Assembly: GCA_014529385.2 (NCBI GenBank) | Contig: CM043962.1 | Location: 123,670,970 to 123,734,969 of the forward strand | DNA: 64,000 nt | Direction of reading: 5' to 3' | DNA from: Adiantum capillus-veneris | Lineage: Eukaryota; Streptophyta; Polypodiopsida; Polypodiales; Pteridaceae | Part shown: piece by piece, positions 45,709 through 61,077 of the stretch | Position numbering within the stretch: the first letter of the stretch is position 1 | Layout: each line of letters starts with the position of its first letter | Notes under the pieces: model-generated | Databases searched by the model: none | What the model saw: only the letters and a program-made list of their open reading frames with translations | What the model was told of the DNA's origin: nothing | Program-made: the position numbers and the translations under genes

Positions 45709-46344
45709 TTATTTATTTGTCTTTGGCAAGGGTTTCTCTCTAAGACTTTCACGGTTCCTTTCATGGTCCACATAAACAGTAAGGAACTGTACTGCACGGT
45801 TTCCATCCCTGCTCCTAATCCTTGCATAAGTTGACCCATCATCCATAACCTTGGTTTCCATGTGAGTAGTGAGTAGCAGTGATGTATGGTTGCCCAAGGA
45901 TAAGAGGGTATGTAGACATCTCCTGTACAAAGAAATTATGGCCATCTTTCACATCCCCAATAGTCACCTTTACATTTAGACAAGCTCCCTTGATGAGTTG
46001 TTTGCTGCAGGAATCATCCATCCATGATTTATATCAATTGTCCATTTTCCTTTTTGATAAAGACTCTTTGACATGAGGTTAATTTCTGACCCATGATCTA
46101 TCAACGCAATGTATGTCTCTTCCAAGTCTCCCACTTTTACCAGGGTCTCAGTAGTTGTTCTTGCCCAGTGACTCTTCAAGTAGTAGCTCTTGTGAGTGGT
46201 CTCAACTTCACCTTCATCATCCAAGAAGTGAACGCGTTTTACTCCTGCCCTGGACTTGTAGCATCCAACAACAGTATCTTCACCTTGCTCGCCATAGACC
46301 TGTACACCCTGTGCATTTAAAGTCTCTTTTTTCACCCTGTACAT
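45709..46344 (-). pseudogene. Element G protease region
   Basis: Minus-strand frames 46344-45976, 46021-45839 and 45945-45709 together read a retropepsin. The active site is in YIALIDHGSEINLMS, with the D-x-G form DHG seen in some gypsy lineages. The flap and C-part follow as LNVKVTIGDVKDGHNFFVQ and YPLILGQPYITAT. Frame changes at about 46000 and 45900 break it. It lies between gag and reverse transcriptase as expected. Confidence 0.75.
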
Positions 46345-46503
46345 GGATAGATTCAGTAAGAGACTGCTGCTTTCTCTTTATGATATCAATTATTTCTTCA
46401 TGGAATTCTCGCTTTGCTATACCAAGGACCTCGCCCAAGGTAAATTCCACCTTACTGTTTAGAATCCTCTCTTCCAAAACCTTTTTGAGATTCGTTGCTG
46501 CCT

Positions 46504-47994
46504 CTATATCAGATTGGAGTTTGTAGGCCAGACCCTTTGCTTTGGATTTTGTTGCATCCTTCTTCTTTTCTTTAGAGGCTTCTTACATAGGCACTTTGGG
46601 GACAGGCATTGCGGGGAAGGTGATCTAGGAGGCACTGTGTCATTTCTACCTCCACTCCTTGTTGCCCGCTTTGAAGGCCCTTCATCCCCATTCTCGTGCC
46701 TACGTTTCTCTTCAACAATGGCCTCATTTTCTTGACATTTGGCAATATATGCATGCACTAACAAAGAGTCCACAGGGTCATTCCAATGTGTTTCAAGCCG
46801 AATGCAATCTCCAGCTTCATGTAAAACCTCTATAGTCATTTTACCCTTCATACCAGACTCTATAGCGCATGGCCATAGCTCTCCAATACCATTAGATTCC
46901 TCTTCTCCAACCTTGATTGATCCTTTTCTTTTAATAGGATCCACCTTCAACCCATATGCGACTGCCTCAACCATTGAGATGGCTAGTAGCCATGTCCTCA
47001 ACTAGTTTCTTCATCCTTCCTTTGCCAAAGTTTGTTCCCAAGAGCTTACCCGTTTCACTTAAGTGAATTTTTCCATCTTTAAAGAAAACAAGCTCCTTTG
47101 TCAAAGCGTCTTTAAAACTTTTACAATCCCTCCTTCCATGGTCAGTACTATCGCACCATATGCATCTATTTACAAAGACTTCTCTATTTTGAGGCCTTTG
47201 CCCTGTAGATTGTCTTGATGGTTGCCCCTTTTCTTCTACCCTTGTAAGCTTTAACTTGAGCTCTTGCATTCCCTTGACAATATCATCTAGAATGGACTTG
47301 TCACTCTTTGGAACCACAATAACATGCTTTATAGGACTCTTGGGAACACTTGGGACTTGAGAAGGGTTAACTATCATCTTGTCTCTTCATCGTTGTCGCT
47401 TAGTAAGTAGCAAAATGGCGTCTTCAACTTCATTCCAATTGGTCTTCAAGCCTTGTTCCGCATCCTTATCCTCAAGTAATAGCTATAACTTCTCCTGAAT
47501 CTCTTTACCTGCTACCTGCAAAAAGAGCTCTGTCTTCTCTGAGTTTAGCGTAGCCTTTTCAGTCCTCAATAGTTGATTATAACGGCGTTCAAATTCCCTT
47601 AGGAGTTCGGTAGGCGAGAGCCACTCTTTTGGCCGAACTACCCACTCTAAGAAAGTCCTCTTTGTTACCTTTTTGGAGTCCTCCATGAAATAATCTTCCT
47701 TCGAGCTACTTTGAATGCTTCCCAAGTTGCCCCATGCTACTTTCTAATTCCCCTTACATGCTCTCTGATCCCGGGAACCACAGCAAGCTCAAAACTTTGC
47801 ACCATCTCTGCTTCTGGCACTCGATGAAGCTCCATCTCCTTTACGTATCCACAAAGATAATTTGTTACATCTTTGCCTTTAAATTGGTCCAATTTCTTCA
47901 CCACAGATTGAAGCGCTTTGGTTGAGGAGAGCTCCCTCCTTTCTGCAGCTTGCTGCTGCTACATAAACACTACAAAAACTTGAAACATTTGCAT
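46504..47994 (-). pseudogene. Element G gag
   Basis: The gag N-terminus starts at 47994 (MQMFQVFVVFM) but has a TAG at codon 12 where the truncated copies read glutamine. It continues to WEAFKVA near 47702, then changes frame into 47725-47483 (KEDYFMEDSKKVTKRTFLEW). A third segment, 47377-46967, carries a CCHC zinc knuckle (CIWCDSTDHGRRDC). A frame at 47001-46504 follows, basic and rich in arginine and lysine near its end. The point near 47702 is also where both truncated gag copies are cut, so it is a recurrent breakpoint. This gag is not translatable as it stands. Confidence 0.75.
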
Positions 47995-48104
47995 TGTGAG
48001 ATTGGATCAAACCGAACCCCGAGTTGCTCTTGTTGCTCCATAGCTTTAAACCTTTCTTTTGAGACCTTCAATGAAGATTTTTAACCCTCACCCTAGCCTA
48101 CTCT

Positions 48105-48119
48105 CCGTCCGGTTCACCA
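48105..48119 (-). other. Primer-binding site of element G
   Basis: Minus strand reads TGGTGAACCGGACGG a few bases after the LTR end CTTGACA. The same site is found next to both inner LTR copies. It differs from the TGGTGCCCCC site of elements T, R and TG. Confidence 0.75.
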
Positions 48120-48125
48120 AAAATT

Positions 48126-49170
48126 TGTCAAGAAGTGTGCAGTGCGACTAGGAAAGCGTCAGGCCTCTGACTGTGAGGATTCGTAGCAAAATCAAGTAAG
48201 GCATAGACGATTTGAAGCCAGAAACACACTAAACAAGAACAAAACTCCAGCCATGAAAGCTCCACTTTGAAAAAGAACCAATACTAACTCAAAACTCATG
48301 TGTGTGTGAAGATTAGGTGTAGCCTTGCTCCCAATTGCACAGATGCAGTGCTCATTCGACCTGTTAAAAATCCTAAATTTACGGTTCGATTCTTCATCGT
48401 GACCATTTCATGGAAGCTTAAGTACTTCATTGGAGAAGCACAAGTAGTTATCTGAGGAGGGGAAACCCTAATTGGAGGCCTCACAGCCTCAACCATGTAG
48501 TGGAAGCAGCACGGGACTGCACTAGCACCCTGTAAAGGAATGGTTGTATCTCCTTGCTCATGTGCCCAAATGAGCTCATTATTGGGTCTAAAAGTTCCCA
48601 CATAGCTTGATAAACAATGACACCATCGTTGATGTGGCATTTTGAGATATTTTGAGCATTTTTAAGGCTATTTTTGACCATTTTAAGGCTATTTTTGACC
48701 ATTTTTAGCCCAAAAATATCATTTTTTATCCGTAAAAAGCCCAAACGGGTTGGGAAAAATCCCTAAAATTGTGGAAAAATCCCATTGGTCTCAAATTTCA
48801 TGCTGAACTTCAGTTTCCCACTTGGTAAGCACTTTGAACACGTCTTTCACGCCAGCGCACAAAACCTGCTATTTTTGGCTGAGATTGCCCGCATTGAACT
48901 TTGTACAAAACGAGCGTGCCACTTCAAAACACTTGACATTTGTACATTCCTAAAGAAAATTAGGTATATATTCATGTGAAAAAGCATTTCATAGAACCAC
49001 GTGTAGGGCCTCGCCCGCCCGGCAAGGTATGTACACGACTGCAACCGTGGCATTCATTTTCGCATATATCACACACTATGTACATTATAGCATTTGGTCC
49101 CACACATCATAAACATTAAGAGTGAGGTAGATATTTTAATTTCACATTATGAACGTGGCATGGCACGACA
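48126..49170 (-). repeat. 5' LTR of element G (1045 bp)
   Basis: Plus-strand edges TGTCAAGAAG and GGCACGACA. It contains a small local duplication (TTTTTGACCATTTTAAGGCT near 48660-48700) that the inner LTRs lack. Confidence 0.88.
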
Positions 49171-49462
49171 CCGCGCTGTTTTACCGTGTTTTGTAGAGAG
49201 AAGGTGGCAAATTCAAGTAGAGAAACAAGAGAGAGGAGGGTAGGGTTTTTTTTGTGTTTAGAATATTACTGTGATTGTTTCCGCTATTATTACCGTTGTT
49301 ATTATTGTACATATTTTTGCTGTTATATCCGATAGCCAAATTTAGCGCCTAAACTTTCAAATTCTGGCTTAACCCCTCTCCCTCCCCCTTCAAATTTTGG
49401 TGTTTCCCTCCTCTCAATAAAAATGAAAGAATTATGTATATAATTTTCAAGTTTAAAAAAGA

Positions 49463-49495
<33 letters not shown>

Positions 49496-49657
49496 AGAAG
49501 GAGGTGAGGGATATAAGATTACACTTGGTTACAACTAATATAATCATCGTCAATTGATTAACATAATTGAGAATATTCTCAAATCTAAAGAGAGGAAGAG
49601 GGGGGAGAGAGAGATGAATAGATTACACGACCAGAAAACTTCATAACAACAAAATGT
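49171..49657. other. Spacer, no gene
   Basis: AT-rich sequence with a GA tract at 49463-49490; probably CACTA interior downstream of the TNP2 stop. Confidence 0.5.
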
Positions 49658-50975
49658 TTATGAATTATCTTCCAAAGGATCTCTACATGAAGCTCCTAAA
49701 TCAATGAAGAGAGAAACGGAATTGTCGTTTGTGGATGCATTTCCTTCATCGTCTTCGAGTTCGTCATCCTCCATCTCATCATCTTCATCATCATGACAAT
49801 CATTCTTGCTAAGACTTGTTGCCGCCGGACTTGATTCATCGACCTCCCTCTCCTCTGTTTCCACCTCATCCAAAGTCGGAGGTGGAAGAGGGCCAAAGAT
49901 AGTCTCCACTTCATTAGTGAAAAAAATGGTTCTCCCCCGAGGTGTTATGGGAATTACGAACCAAAGTTTTGGTTGGTGGATTGTTGGGATATAGATGACC
50001 TATAAAATAGAAGCTCAAAGTGAGTAACATTGGTATAACTAATGCTACAAGCAAATAAGAATAAAAAGGTACATGTCACTCACCTGCTCACAACTGCGCG
50101 ATAAAACTAAATTGTCATACCTCCCTGTGTGATGCACACTAGAGTCCACCATGTAGAGGCCATTCTCATGTCTTCTAGACACATTTGCAAACCACTTGCA
50201 CTCTAAGATGAAGGTATGAAAGGTTCTAAAATTAACCTTTAGTATCCTTTCAATAGTTCCACAGTACCTGGCTTCATCACCGTCTATGTCAAAGTTGCCC
50301 ATGATGGCATAATCCATGGTGGTTCTACGCTCGTCAATGTGGTGCATACAAAAGTGATGATCCTTTGACCACATAGAGTTAAAGGAAAGGCACAATAAAA
50401 TAGAAAAATATATTAATTTATCAAATACATATTAAAGATAATTTCAAGAAATAGCATTACAATATGGTTTAGGTATATGAGTACTTTACCTTTGGTACAC
50501 AACCTTGTGCATACTCCCATTCTTTGCTGGTGATGTCTTCTCCACGCGCTTTTGCCTCGGTCATTCTCTCATGAATCCACTCTACGCTAATGAGATTTGG
50601 GAAACATGCAAGGTTTCTAGGCACTGGGGGTGCCCTCCTTCCTCCATGTGCTTGTTTCCATGCTTCCCTCTCTTTCAAACGCCTTGTCTTTGCCACTTTC
50701 CACAAGTCCACCCACTTGGTCATAATCTTTGCATTGAGAATGCAAAAGTTATCGACCGCTCGAGATAGATTCATATCCATGTTAAGTAGTTTCCTCTTTC
50801 CACTTGGCAAGTGTGAATTCATCCTTGCATCTTCCTCGTCTGACCACATGTGAGGCATTGAAGACTCAACTTGTGCCAAATACTCTAATATGTAAACAAA
50901 TGCCTCTTGAACAATCAACCCTTTGGCCATACATGCCTCTGGTTGAGACCGTAGCCGCACAAAATCTCTGAGAGT
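49658..50975 (-). CDS. CACTA transposase TNP2-like gene, 3' part, three exons
   Basis: Three minus-strand exons join in phase 0. Exon a, 50975-50490, after acceptor GTGCAG and before donor GTAAAG, reads TLRDFVRLRSQPEACMAKG and QEAFVYILEYL, like the end of DUF4218. Exon b, 50362-50084, between TCAAAG and GTGAGT, reads ARYCGTIERILKV and FILECKWFANV, like DUF4216. Exon c, 49999-49658, begins VIYIPTIHQPKLWFVI, finishing DUF4216, and ends in a long acidic tail (EDDEMEDDELEDDEGN). These are C-terminal parts of CACTA TNP2 proteins. No transposase core is seen upstream of 50975, so the gene is 5'-truncated or its earlier exons are lost. Intact frames and splice sites suggest recent decay. Confidence 0.75.
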
Positions 50976-52799
<1,824 letters not shown>

Positions 52800-52800
<1 letters not shown>

Positions 52801-52953
52801 GATTATTTTTTTAGAGGGTGGGGATCGCTATATGCGTCTCTATGAGAGTCACTATAAGCGTTGCTATAGTATTTGTTGCATAGCGACGCCGTGAAGTTTC
52901 ACATTTGAGCGTCACACTGCTAGTGTCGCTACCTTGAAGAACCTCTTGTAGTG
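52800..52953 (-). repeat. Possible CACTA transposon terminus (right)
   Basis: Minus strand begins CACTACAAGAGGTTCTTC, a typical CACTA start, followed by several GC-rich subterminal words (TAGCGACACTAG, CGTCGCTATG, TAGCAACGCT). This is the side where the 5' end of the TNP2 gene should be. No matching 3-bp duplication with 35087 was found. Confidence 0.5.
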
Positions 52954-53963
52954 AGAGAGGACTTGATAAATGTATAAACAATTAATTTAATTATCTAAAT
53001 TATCATTAGACCCCTTCAGAGGACAACGAATAGGCTTTAGGCACCTTATGAAGGCAACATAGAGAGGAAATTTACATGTGTCCTTACTGCTTCTTTAGAC
53101 TAGGCTTGTCTTGTGTGAGGGTGTGTGTGTTCTCTCTCATGTCCCTACAATTAAATCTCTTCCCCCCATGAGTAATAATCTTGATCGACTTTTGGAATAA
53201 CTTAAGCCCCTCAAGGACCTTAGTCATGGAGCACCTTAAGCACCTTAGTCACCAATCACAACAAGCACCTCAAGCACCGTAGTCAGCAAGCACGACAAGC
53301 ACCTCAATCTTGGGCCTGTTTCCCAGCTCAAGCACATCCCTAGCTTGCCTAAGGTCTAAGGACTTTTACACTAACCATTGTAGGTCTTTATTGAACCTAA
53401 CCCTAAGGTCTTTCAAGCTCCATTAGCTAGCACTTCTCTTTGACATACCATCTCTCATTTGGACCTTAACTTTGGCCCCGTGCTGAGATAGATCCATAAG
53501 TACATGTGTGTATTCTAACTCTTGTTCCGTTTATTCTCCCACGTTAAATTATCAGTTTAATGTGAGAAAATTGTTTGGGTTAGTTAGATATCAGATTTTA
53601 TGACATTACCTCTCTCTTGAAATCATAGTCATCCTCGACTATGAGGTAGAAGAGATAAAGCCTTAGTCATTAGTCGATGTTTCTTAGCCAGTAGAGAATC
53701 CCTTTTTACCCTACGACATCATTGCAAGATGGATGACTAATCCATTTGGAGCTTGAGCGACTTAATTTCTACACTTGAGTCCATTTCATTCTCTCAAAAA
53801 GTAGAGTGACAAATTCTACTTGGTGTTTGTGAGACGTTGTCATCACAAACACGATTCTAAGCATGCATACTTCCTAGATTTGTGCACAATAAATTTTAAT
53901 GATGGCTGATATCATTCTATGCACAATAATGAACGAACATTTTTCTACCTCTATGTCTCTCCA

Positions 53964-54007
<44 letters not shown>

Positions 54008-54779
54008 CAATGAAGTCAACAATGTTCTTGCTTATGCTAGCTTCCTCTTATCATAGCAAGGAGACCTTGACGTGGACTAGGATCATCTAGAAAAGTATAG
54101 TTTCACTTATAATTAAGAGGAAACAAATGTTTAGCATCATTGCATGAATCTACAAGAACAAGTGACCCCTTGAAATTTGTTCTCATCAAACATAGAGTAT
54201 TCACAAAAAAAGCAGTAAGCTAGGAATTGGACTGAGATGGACCACTGCATGTAATAGCTATTTCATAGCTAGACCTAGAGAACTCAATGAGTTCATATTC
54301 TTAGCTAACTAGATGAGGACCCCCATCTTGAGATGACGAGATGACAATTTTAAATAGCTTCAGATGATGACAAAATGAACGAAACTGAAAATGACATTCA
54401 GAATAAGGTTCTGATGGAAGGCTTGAATATTAGAGCTCTATAAAGATTAATATGGAAGTTTAACTGGCACAAATCTGAGTAATGAATGTTTTTAAGCTCA
54501 CTGTACAAGAAGATAGAATGATCACGGACACAGGAGTCATTACCCCAAAATAAAACTAGTGGGGTCCGTATCGAGATAGGGTTCTGATTGATCTATGATC
54601 TAAATGTATCTCATTTTTTGAACAAGTTCATTGTAGACAGGATGCAAAGCTCGATAAAAACTAGGTAGCACAACTTCTTTCATGGGTAAGGCATACATGA
54701 GAATATGATAGTTTGGCACGAATTCTATATAATTCATTACTATATATGTGATGTGACACAAGAGAGTAAAATAGATTGA
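52954..54779. other. Intergenic DNA, nothing recognised
   Basis: Contains a CT tract (53968-54004) and a run of CAAGCACCTCAAGCACC words near 53220-53310. No gene supported. Confidence 0.5.
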
Positions 54780-55161
54780 CAAATAAAAAATTGATAGAGC
54801 ATGCAAAATAGATAGAACAAAATAGAGAATTTGTATCTATTTAACATGATTACAAAAGGAGCTTAGCGCGTATCATAACCTCTTGAACACCCGGAAGCTA
54901 TCTCACTCTCAATCGCGTCCCACTATCACTCCCAATCCCAATCTCATATACACTTTCAATCACAATTACAATTGCATTCTCAATCACAATCACAATCGTG
55001 AAACCTGCTCTAATGATAGAGGTTGTCCCCTAGAATAACTAGCCAAAAAGTGACTATTTTCATAGTTGACTCCAATCTCTTAGTAAAGCAAGTCAAAAAA
55101 TAGAGTCAAAATAAGCATACTACACACAACCACAAAATCCCAATAGAAATATTCAATACGT
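54780..55161. repeat. Direct repeat, left copy (split by element TG)
   Basis: Diverged copy of about 61095-61510: shared GGAGCTTAGC, CTCACAATC or CCCAATC blocks, AATCACAATCACAATCGTG, CCTGCTCTAAT and GTTGTC. The element at 55162-61077 lies near its end; the remainder continues at 61078. The unit is about 400 bp. Confidence 0.7.
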
Positions 55162-55395
55162 TGGAGAGGGGGAATGGGGACGACACCCGGCACGACCAGA
55201 AGTGCCTCTCTATAGCCCAGGGTCAACACAACACCCCAATCCACTCGAAAACACCTTCACAAACACGACCTCCACACAATCCGGCTCCACCGGCATACTT
55301 ACCAAGCGCACACGCGCTTTCCAAAACCACGAATGAGCTTTCGCACTTCGCCGCACTTTGCTCTACCTCCCTTTGTGCACACACACACACACACA

Positions 55396-55433
<38 letters not shown>

Positions 55434-57060
55434 GCAAAAGGCCAGCGGTCCAGACGCACACGCACTCCGACGGCACCGCGGCTAGCACCAGACGAGACGG
55501 GGAAGAGAAAAGGGGAAGGGAGGAGCGACACGATGCCAAAGACGAAGAGGGTTGCCCATTGATAGCTCCAAAAAACCCTCACATAGCTCAAACGAGCTTC
55601 TCTCACACTCTTGCCTGCTCCTCTTGAGCACACAGACTCCAAAAAAAAAACCAAGAGCCCCCTGTTACAAAACGTTTTGCCCCCTTATTGGGCTCGTTTT
55701 TTGAGTTTTTTGGCATTTTTCATGGTAGGCCGACATGTGGCACTCCCCTTGAGAGGCTCAGCTTGACTTTGACTAGCTTGGTGCTTATCCGGAGGATTCA
55801 TACTTCACTCTACACACAAGCACCCTCTAGGGAGCAACGACGGCGCCGTTGTTGCCCCTAAGGACCCACATTGTCCTCAAAAATGTTTTGGACCAAATTT
55901 GTCCGCGGGAACGGCCCCCCGATGGGTGGGGTGCCATGTCATCACCTTCCTCGCATGGGTGGAGCCACCCAAAACCGCCGCAAACTGCCACCTGCTGCCT
56001 ATAGAGCCACCACAACAGCGCCATGCGCGGACGCCATATATGGCCACGAGCTCCCAAGGAGCTTCTCTCTCCCTTTATGACACTTTGAGAGTACTCGCCC
56101 TAGCCCATATACTGCGGCCCTATGCCTTTTTTTTGCGCATGTGGGGTTTCTACCCGCCACGTGGCGGTCACTGGTTAAGCAACCTTCCAGCCTTCACCAA
56201 ACTCACCATTTAAACTGAAAAAAAACCTCATTTTCACTTGCATTGAGTACTCTACTTTGCCTTGCCCAATTGGCCTATGCACAGGCCTTGGAGCCCAACC
56301 ACCAGTCCACCTCGTCCACTTTCAAACCCCCGTGCCTCCGGCCCCATTTTGGGATTTTCAATGCCATCATTCGAGGCAGCAAAGAAAAGTCAAAAAGCAT
56401 CTTCAAGCCTCCCACTGATATTACCTCCCGACTTCATCCTGCCACACCTGACTGCCCGAGTGTCTGTTTGACACGCCGTCGATTTGTGCTGACTCCACAT
56501 AGTGCACACTACCACTGAGAACCTTGGAGAGGCCGCAAAACTGCCAAATGGCACACCTTCCAATGCGATCAAGTGGGCTCAGACCCGGCCCCCAAAAAAT
56601 CTTCAACTGACCATAACTTGCTATCCGTAGCTCCGATCGCCAATCCGAAAAGACCGGCATGCATCACAACTCGAGCACTTCGAGTATATAAACTCACATC
56701 ATCTTTGACCAATCACATGCATCGGCCCAATCCGGTGAGGATCTGTAATGCACCGCGTTTGAAACTGCCATATCTTTCACATACGGGCTCTGCTTGACGA
56801 GCCGTCTGGACTTGCTCGAAAAGCACACCGAGCACTACATTTTGGCACACTAAACCACCACTTCGGGTATATAGGGCCATCTCCTTGTTTGGCCATTTGT
56901 AGCAGACCGTCGACCTAAAAAGCCGCTTCAAGCATACACTTTCATTTCCACCTAGTTGCAGCCGCACTTCACAGCTACACTATCACATGGGCCCGCATCT
57001 GCTCGACCACATAGCCCCGCTTGTGCCGATTTCTATCATCGACAGAATTTGGCTGCACCA
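55162..57060 (-). repeat. 3' LTR of element TG (1899 bp)
   Basis: Plus-strand edges TGGAGAGGGGGAATGG and TGGCTGCACCA. Closely matches 59156-61077; contains a CA tract and a short CT tract (55379-55432). Scattered differences indicate an older insertion than element T. Confidence 0.88.
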
Positions 57061-57075
57061 TCATTGCCCACCCCC
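57061..57075 (-). other. Polypurine tract of element TG
   Basis: Minus strand reads AAGGGGGTGGGCAATGA just before the LTR start TGGTGCAGCC (57060). Confidence 0.65.
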
Positions 57076-57253
57076 TTGTTGAGCATTTATGCTCAACCAA
57101 AAGCATACTCACTGCACACCAAAACGGTACAACCACACCAACACTGAGCAAAACTCAAACCATACCACAACCTGTATGTACAATATATACATAGCTCCTG
57201 CTGCTGCTGACCTTCCCTTAGGTGGGTTGCCCAACCCCCTGCTTTATCTGCTA

Positions 57254-58249
57254 TCACCCTTCACGGTCAAACACCTGGCATTGGCCATCACCATCCACCT
57301 GCAGCTCCCTGTAGAACTGCTCCCAAACACCAACCCAATAGTGCATATAAAATGCACCCAACATCTCCTCAGTGCTCCACGCAGCCACTGACATCCAAGA
57401 ATCCAAAAGAGCACCACCGTGCTCACCACTCGGCTTAACAGCCACACCAACAAACAAACCTGTATCGACGAACAAACCTAACAAACTTGACCCTCCCCCC
57501 CAACCATGTAAAGTGGATGCCTCCTCCACAGACTCCTGTAACTGGTGACATGCCCACTGTACTGCTGCACTGACAAGCATAGCCTTCAAGACCCAATGGC
57601 ACATCTTGCTCGATGGCCTAGCCGCATCCATAGCCTGTTCTTCCTCTTCACCCATGGCCAAATGCACCTGTTCATCACCCAAAGGCCTCTCTACCGGCAC
57701 CATCTCATTGCACTCCAAACCTGTGGTTGCCTGGACCATTGGCTCCTCAGGCTTATCCATGCAAACAGAGCCACATGGCTCAACCAATGCCTCCTGCAGA
57801 CCATCCTCTATAACCTGATCACTTTCCACAACCATGGAAGCTTCCTCTTTGTGCACCAAGCTCCGAACCTGCTTCACTGTCAAAGCCCACTGCACGACCA
57901 CTTTAACCAACATCACCATTAGCATGGTGCCACACAAGACCTTTATCTGCATACCATCATCCCCAAGCTTGGGCACTTCCACCTGCTCCTCAGCCATAGT
58001 GGCAACCATCACCTCTTCATGCACATAGCAAGGCAGCTTTATCTGCACCATCTCAAGCTTACTGGAGTCTGTCTCCTCTCCATAGGACGCGGACTCGTCC
58101 TCTCTACTTGTACCCCACAAACTTGAGCTCGAACTCTCATCACCACTGCCATAGGCCGACTCGGTAGCTGTATCCTTATCCTTTAGCGGCTTCAAAAAAG
58201 TTTGGCTACTGTCAACTTGGCCCTGCACACTCTCCTTATCAAAATCCAA
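57254..58249 (-). CDS. Element TG 3' ORF (331 aa, unknown, internal duplication)
   Basis: An open frame of 331 codons on minus, overlapping the gag frame by 58 bp in another register. The N-part is acidic and serine-rich (YGSGDESSSSSLWG). Two similar segments follow: MLMVMLVKVVVQWAL and, about 100 residues later, LKAMLVSAAVQWACHQL, each followed by a charged stretch with SLVHKEEA or SVEEASTLH. So the protein contains an internal duplication of a hydrophobic helix plus charged tail. The C-part is rich in glycine and tryptophan. No known domain is recognised. It is probably the distal part of the gag polyprotein, shifted by one frame, or a separate second protein. Confidence 0.5.
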   Translation of the reverse strand: MDFDKESVQGQVDSSQTFLKPLKDKDTATESAYGSGDESSSSSLWGTSREDESASYGEETDSSKLEMVQIKLPCYVHEEVMVATMAEEQVEVPKLGDDGMQIKVLCGTMLMVMLVKVVVQWALTVKQVRSLVHKEEASMVVESDQVIEDGLQEALVEPCGSVCMDKPEEPMVQATTGLECNEMVPVERPLGDEQVHLAMGEEEEQAMDAARPSSKMCHWVLKAMLVSAAVQWACHQLQESVEEASTLHGWGGGSSLLGLFVDTGLFVGVAVKPSGEHGGALLDSWMSVAAWSTEEMLGAFYMHYWVGVWEQFYRELQVDGDGQCQVFDREG

Positions 58250-59100
58250 ACTCTTGGCATCTCGGCCACAACTGCCACTTTCTCAAGCAAACCATCCACA
58301 AGAACAGGCTCTACTATCTCCTCAAGCTGCACTTGGCAATTGGTATCTGCCATCTTTTCCACACACAGGCTCTCCTTAAAACATGGCTCGCCCTCGTTGG
58401 CAAGCTCATCCACCATAGGCACTGGCACCCTGCAACAAACAGGCATCTCCACACAAGTGCAATTGACCATCGGCCTTACCTTGACAGGCTCCGCACTTCG
58501 CATCCCTGGCACCATCCTCGACCTATCCAAAGAACACCCTGCTATTGCCACAATCGGCGCACAATCTATCGGCTTCAGCAATCCAAGCTCCATTTTCCTT
58601 TTAACTTTGCGGCTCTTTAACCTAGCAACCTGGACCGCTTCGCCATAGCACTTCGGCTCTTCATCATCAACCTTTTCTCGAACGATAGGATGCAAACATG
58701 CAAGAAACTTTTCCATCTTGAAGCAATCCCCATTGACCACATTGGTGATAGCCACCAATTGCTTCCAACGAGCTTCGAACTCGGCCAAAAAAAACTCAAA
58801 ATTAGCACTCACATCTTGCCGTAGGCCTTTGATCTGCTTCTATTTCATCAATCGATAACACCTTATGAAACCGCAACAGAAACTGCTCTTTAAAACTCTG
58901 CCAAACCTGTTTGTCTGCCGCTTGCAAACCATCAAACCATAGCTTCGCTTTTCCTCGCAGCACCAAGGGCAACGTACGCATCTTGTCATCATCACCTGTT
59001 ATCTACAATGACACCAGGAATAATTCATAATCTGCCAGCCAGTCATCCGCATCCTCGCTTCCGCTGAAGATCGAGCCACTGCTTTGCCACATCTTTACTT
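58192..59100 (-). pseudogene. Element TG gag
   Basis: On minus, about 59060-58840 reads a gag N-part in pieces (FSGSEDADDWL, then DDKMRTLPLVLRGKAKLWFDG), interrupted by stops. The open frame 58812-58192 (206 codons) continues with the gag core: FLAEFEARWKQLVAI, FKMEKFLACLHPIVREKV, GEAVQVARLKSRK. These are the helices of the plant retrotransposon gag domain. A cysteine-rich stretch (CTCVEMPVCCRVPVP) follows, but no standard zinc knuckle. The frame ends in 58192, and the coding appears to pass into the 331-codon frame by a frame change near 58240. It would supply the particle protein only. Confidence 0.7.
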
Positions 59101-59132
59101 CAAATCACATCACCGGGGAGCTATCAGCGCGC

Positions 59133-59150
59133 TCCTTAGTGGGGGCACTA
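59133..59150 (-). other. Primer-binding site of element TG
   Basis: Minus strand reads TAGTGCCCCCACTAAGGA five bases after the LTR end. It matches the element T site at 15 of 18 positions, with one change in the TGG start. Confidence 0.6.
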
Positions 59151-59155
59151 GAATA

Positions 59156-61077
<1,922 letters not shown>

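Larger units (their letters stand above)
38913..49170 (-). mobile_element. Composite Ty3/gypsy element G with repeated LTR-gag units
   Basis: The outer edges are TGTCAAGAAG at 38913 and GGCACGACA at 49170. CCGC lies just outside both (38909-38912 and 49171-49174), so it behaves as one insertion with a 4-bp duplication. Read on minus it has: full 5' LTR 48126-49170, primer site, gag, protease, RT, RNase H, integrase, polypurine tract 42080-42091 and full LTR 41058-42079. Then follow two further rounds of primer site, truncated gag and truncated LTR (41057-39953 and 39952-38913). Pol is broken by stops and frame changes. The repeated units may come from unequal recombination or from template switching in reverse transcription. 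Confidence 0.85.

Noticed and set aside
56243-56660. Open frames on both strands in the TG LTRs, duplicated near 60437-60619
   Set aside because: They are LTR sequence present in both LTR copies, with no recognised protein.
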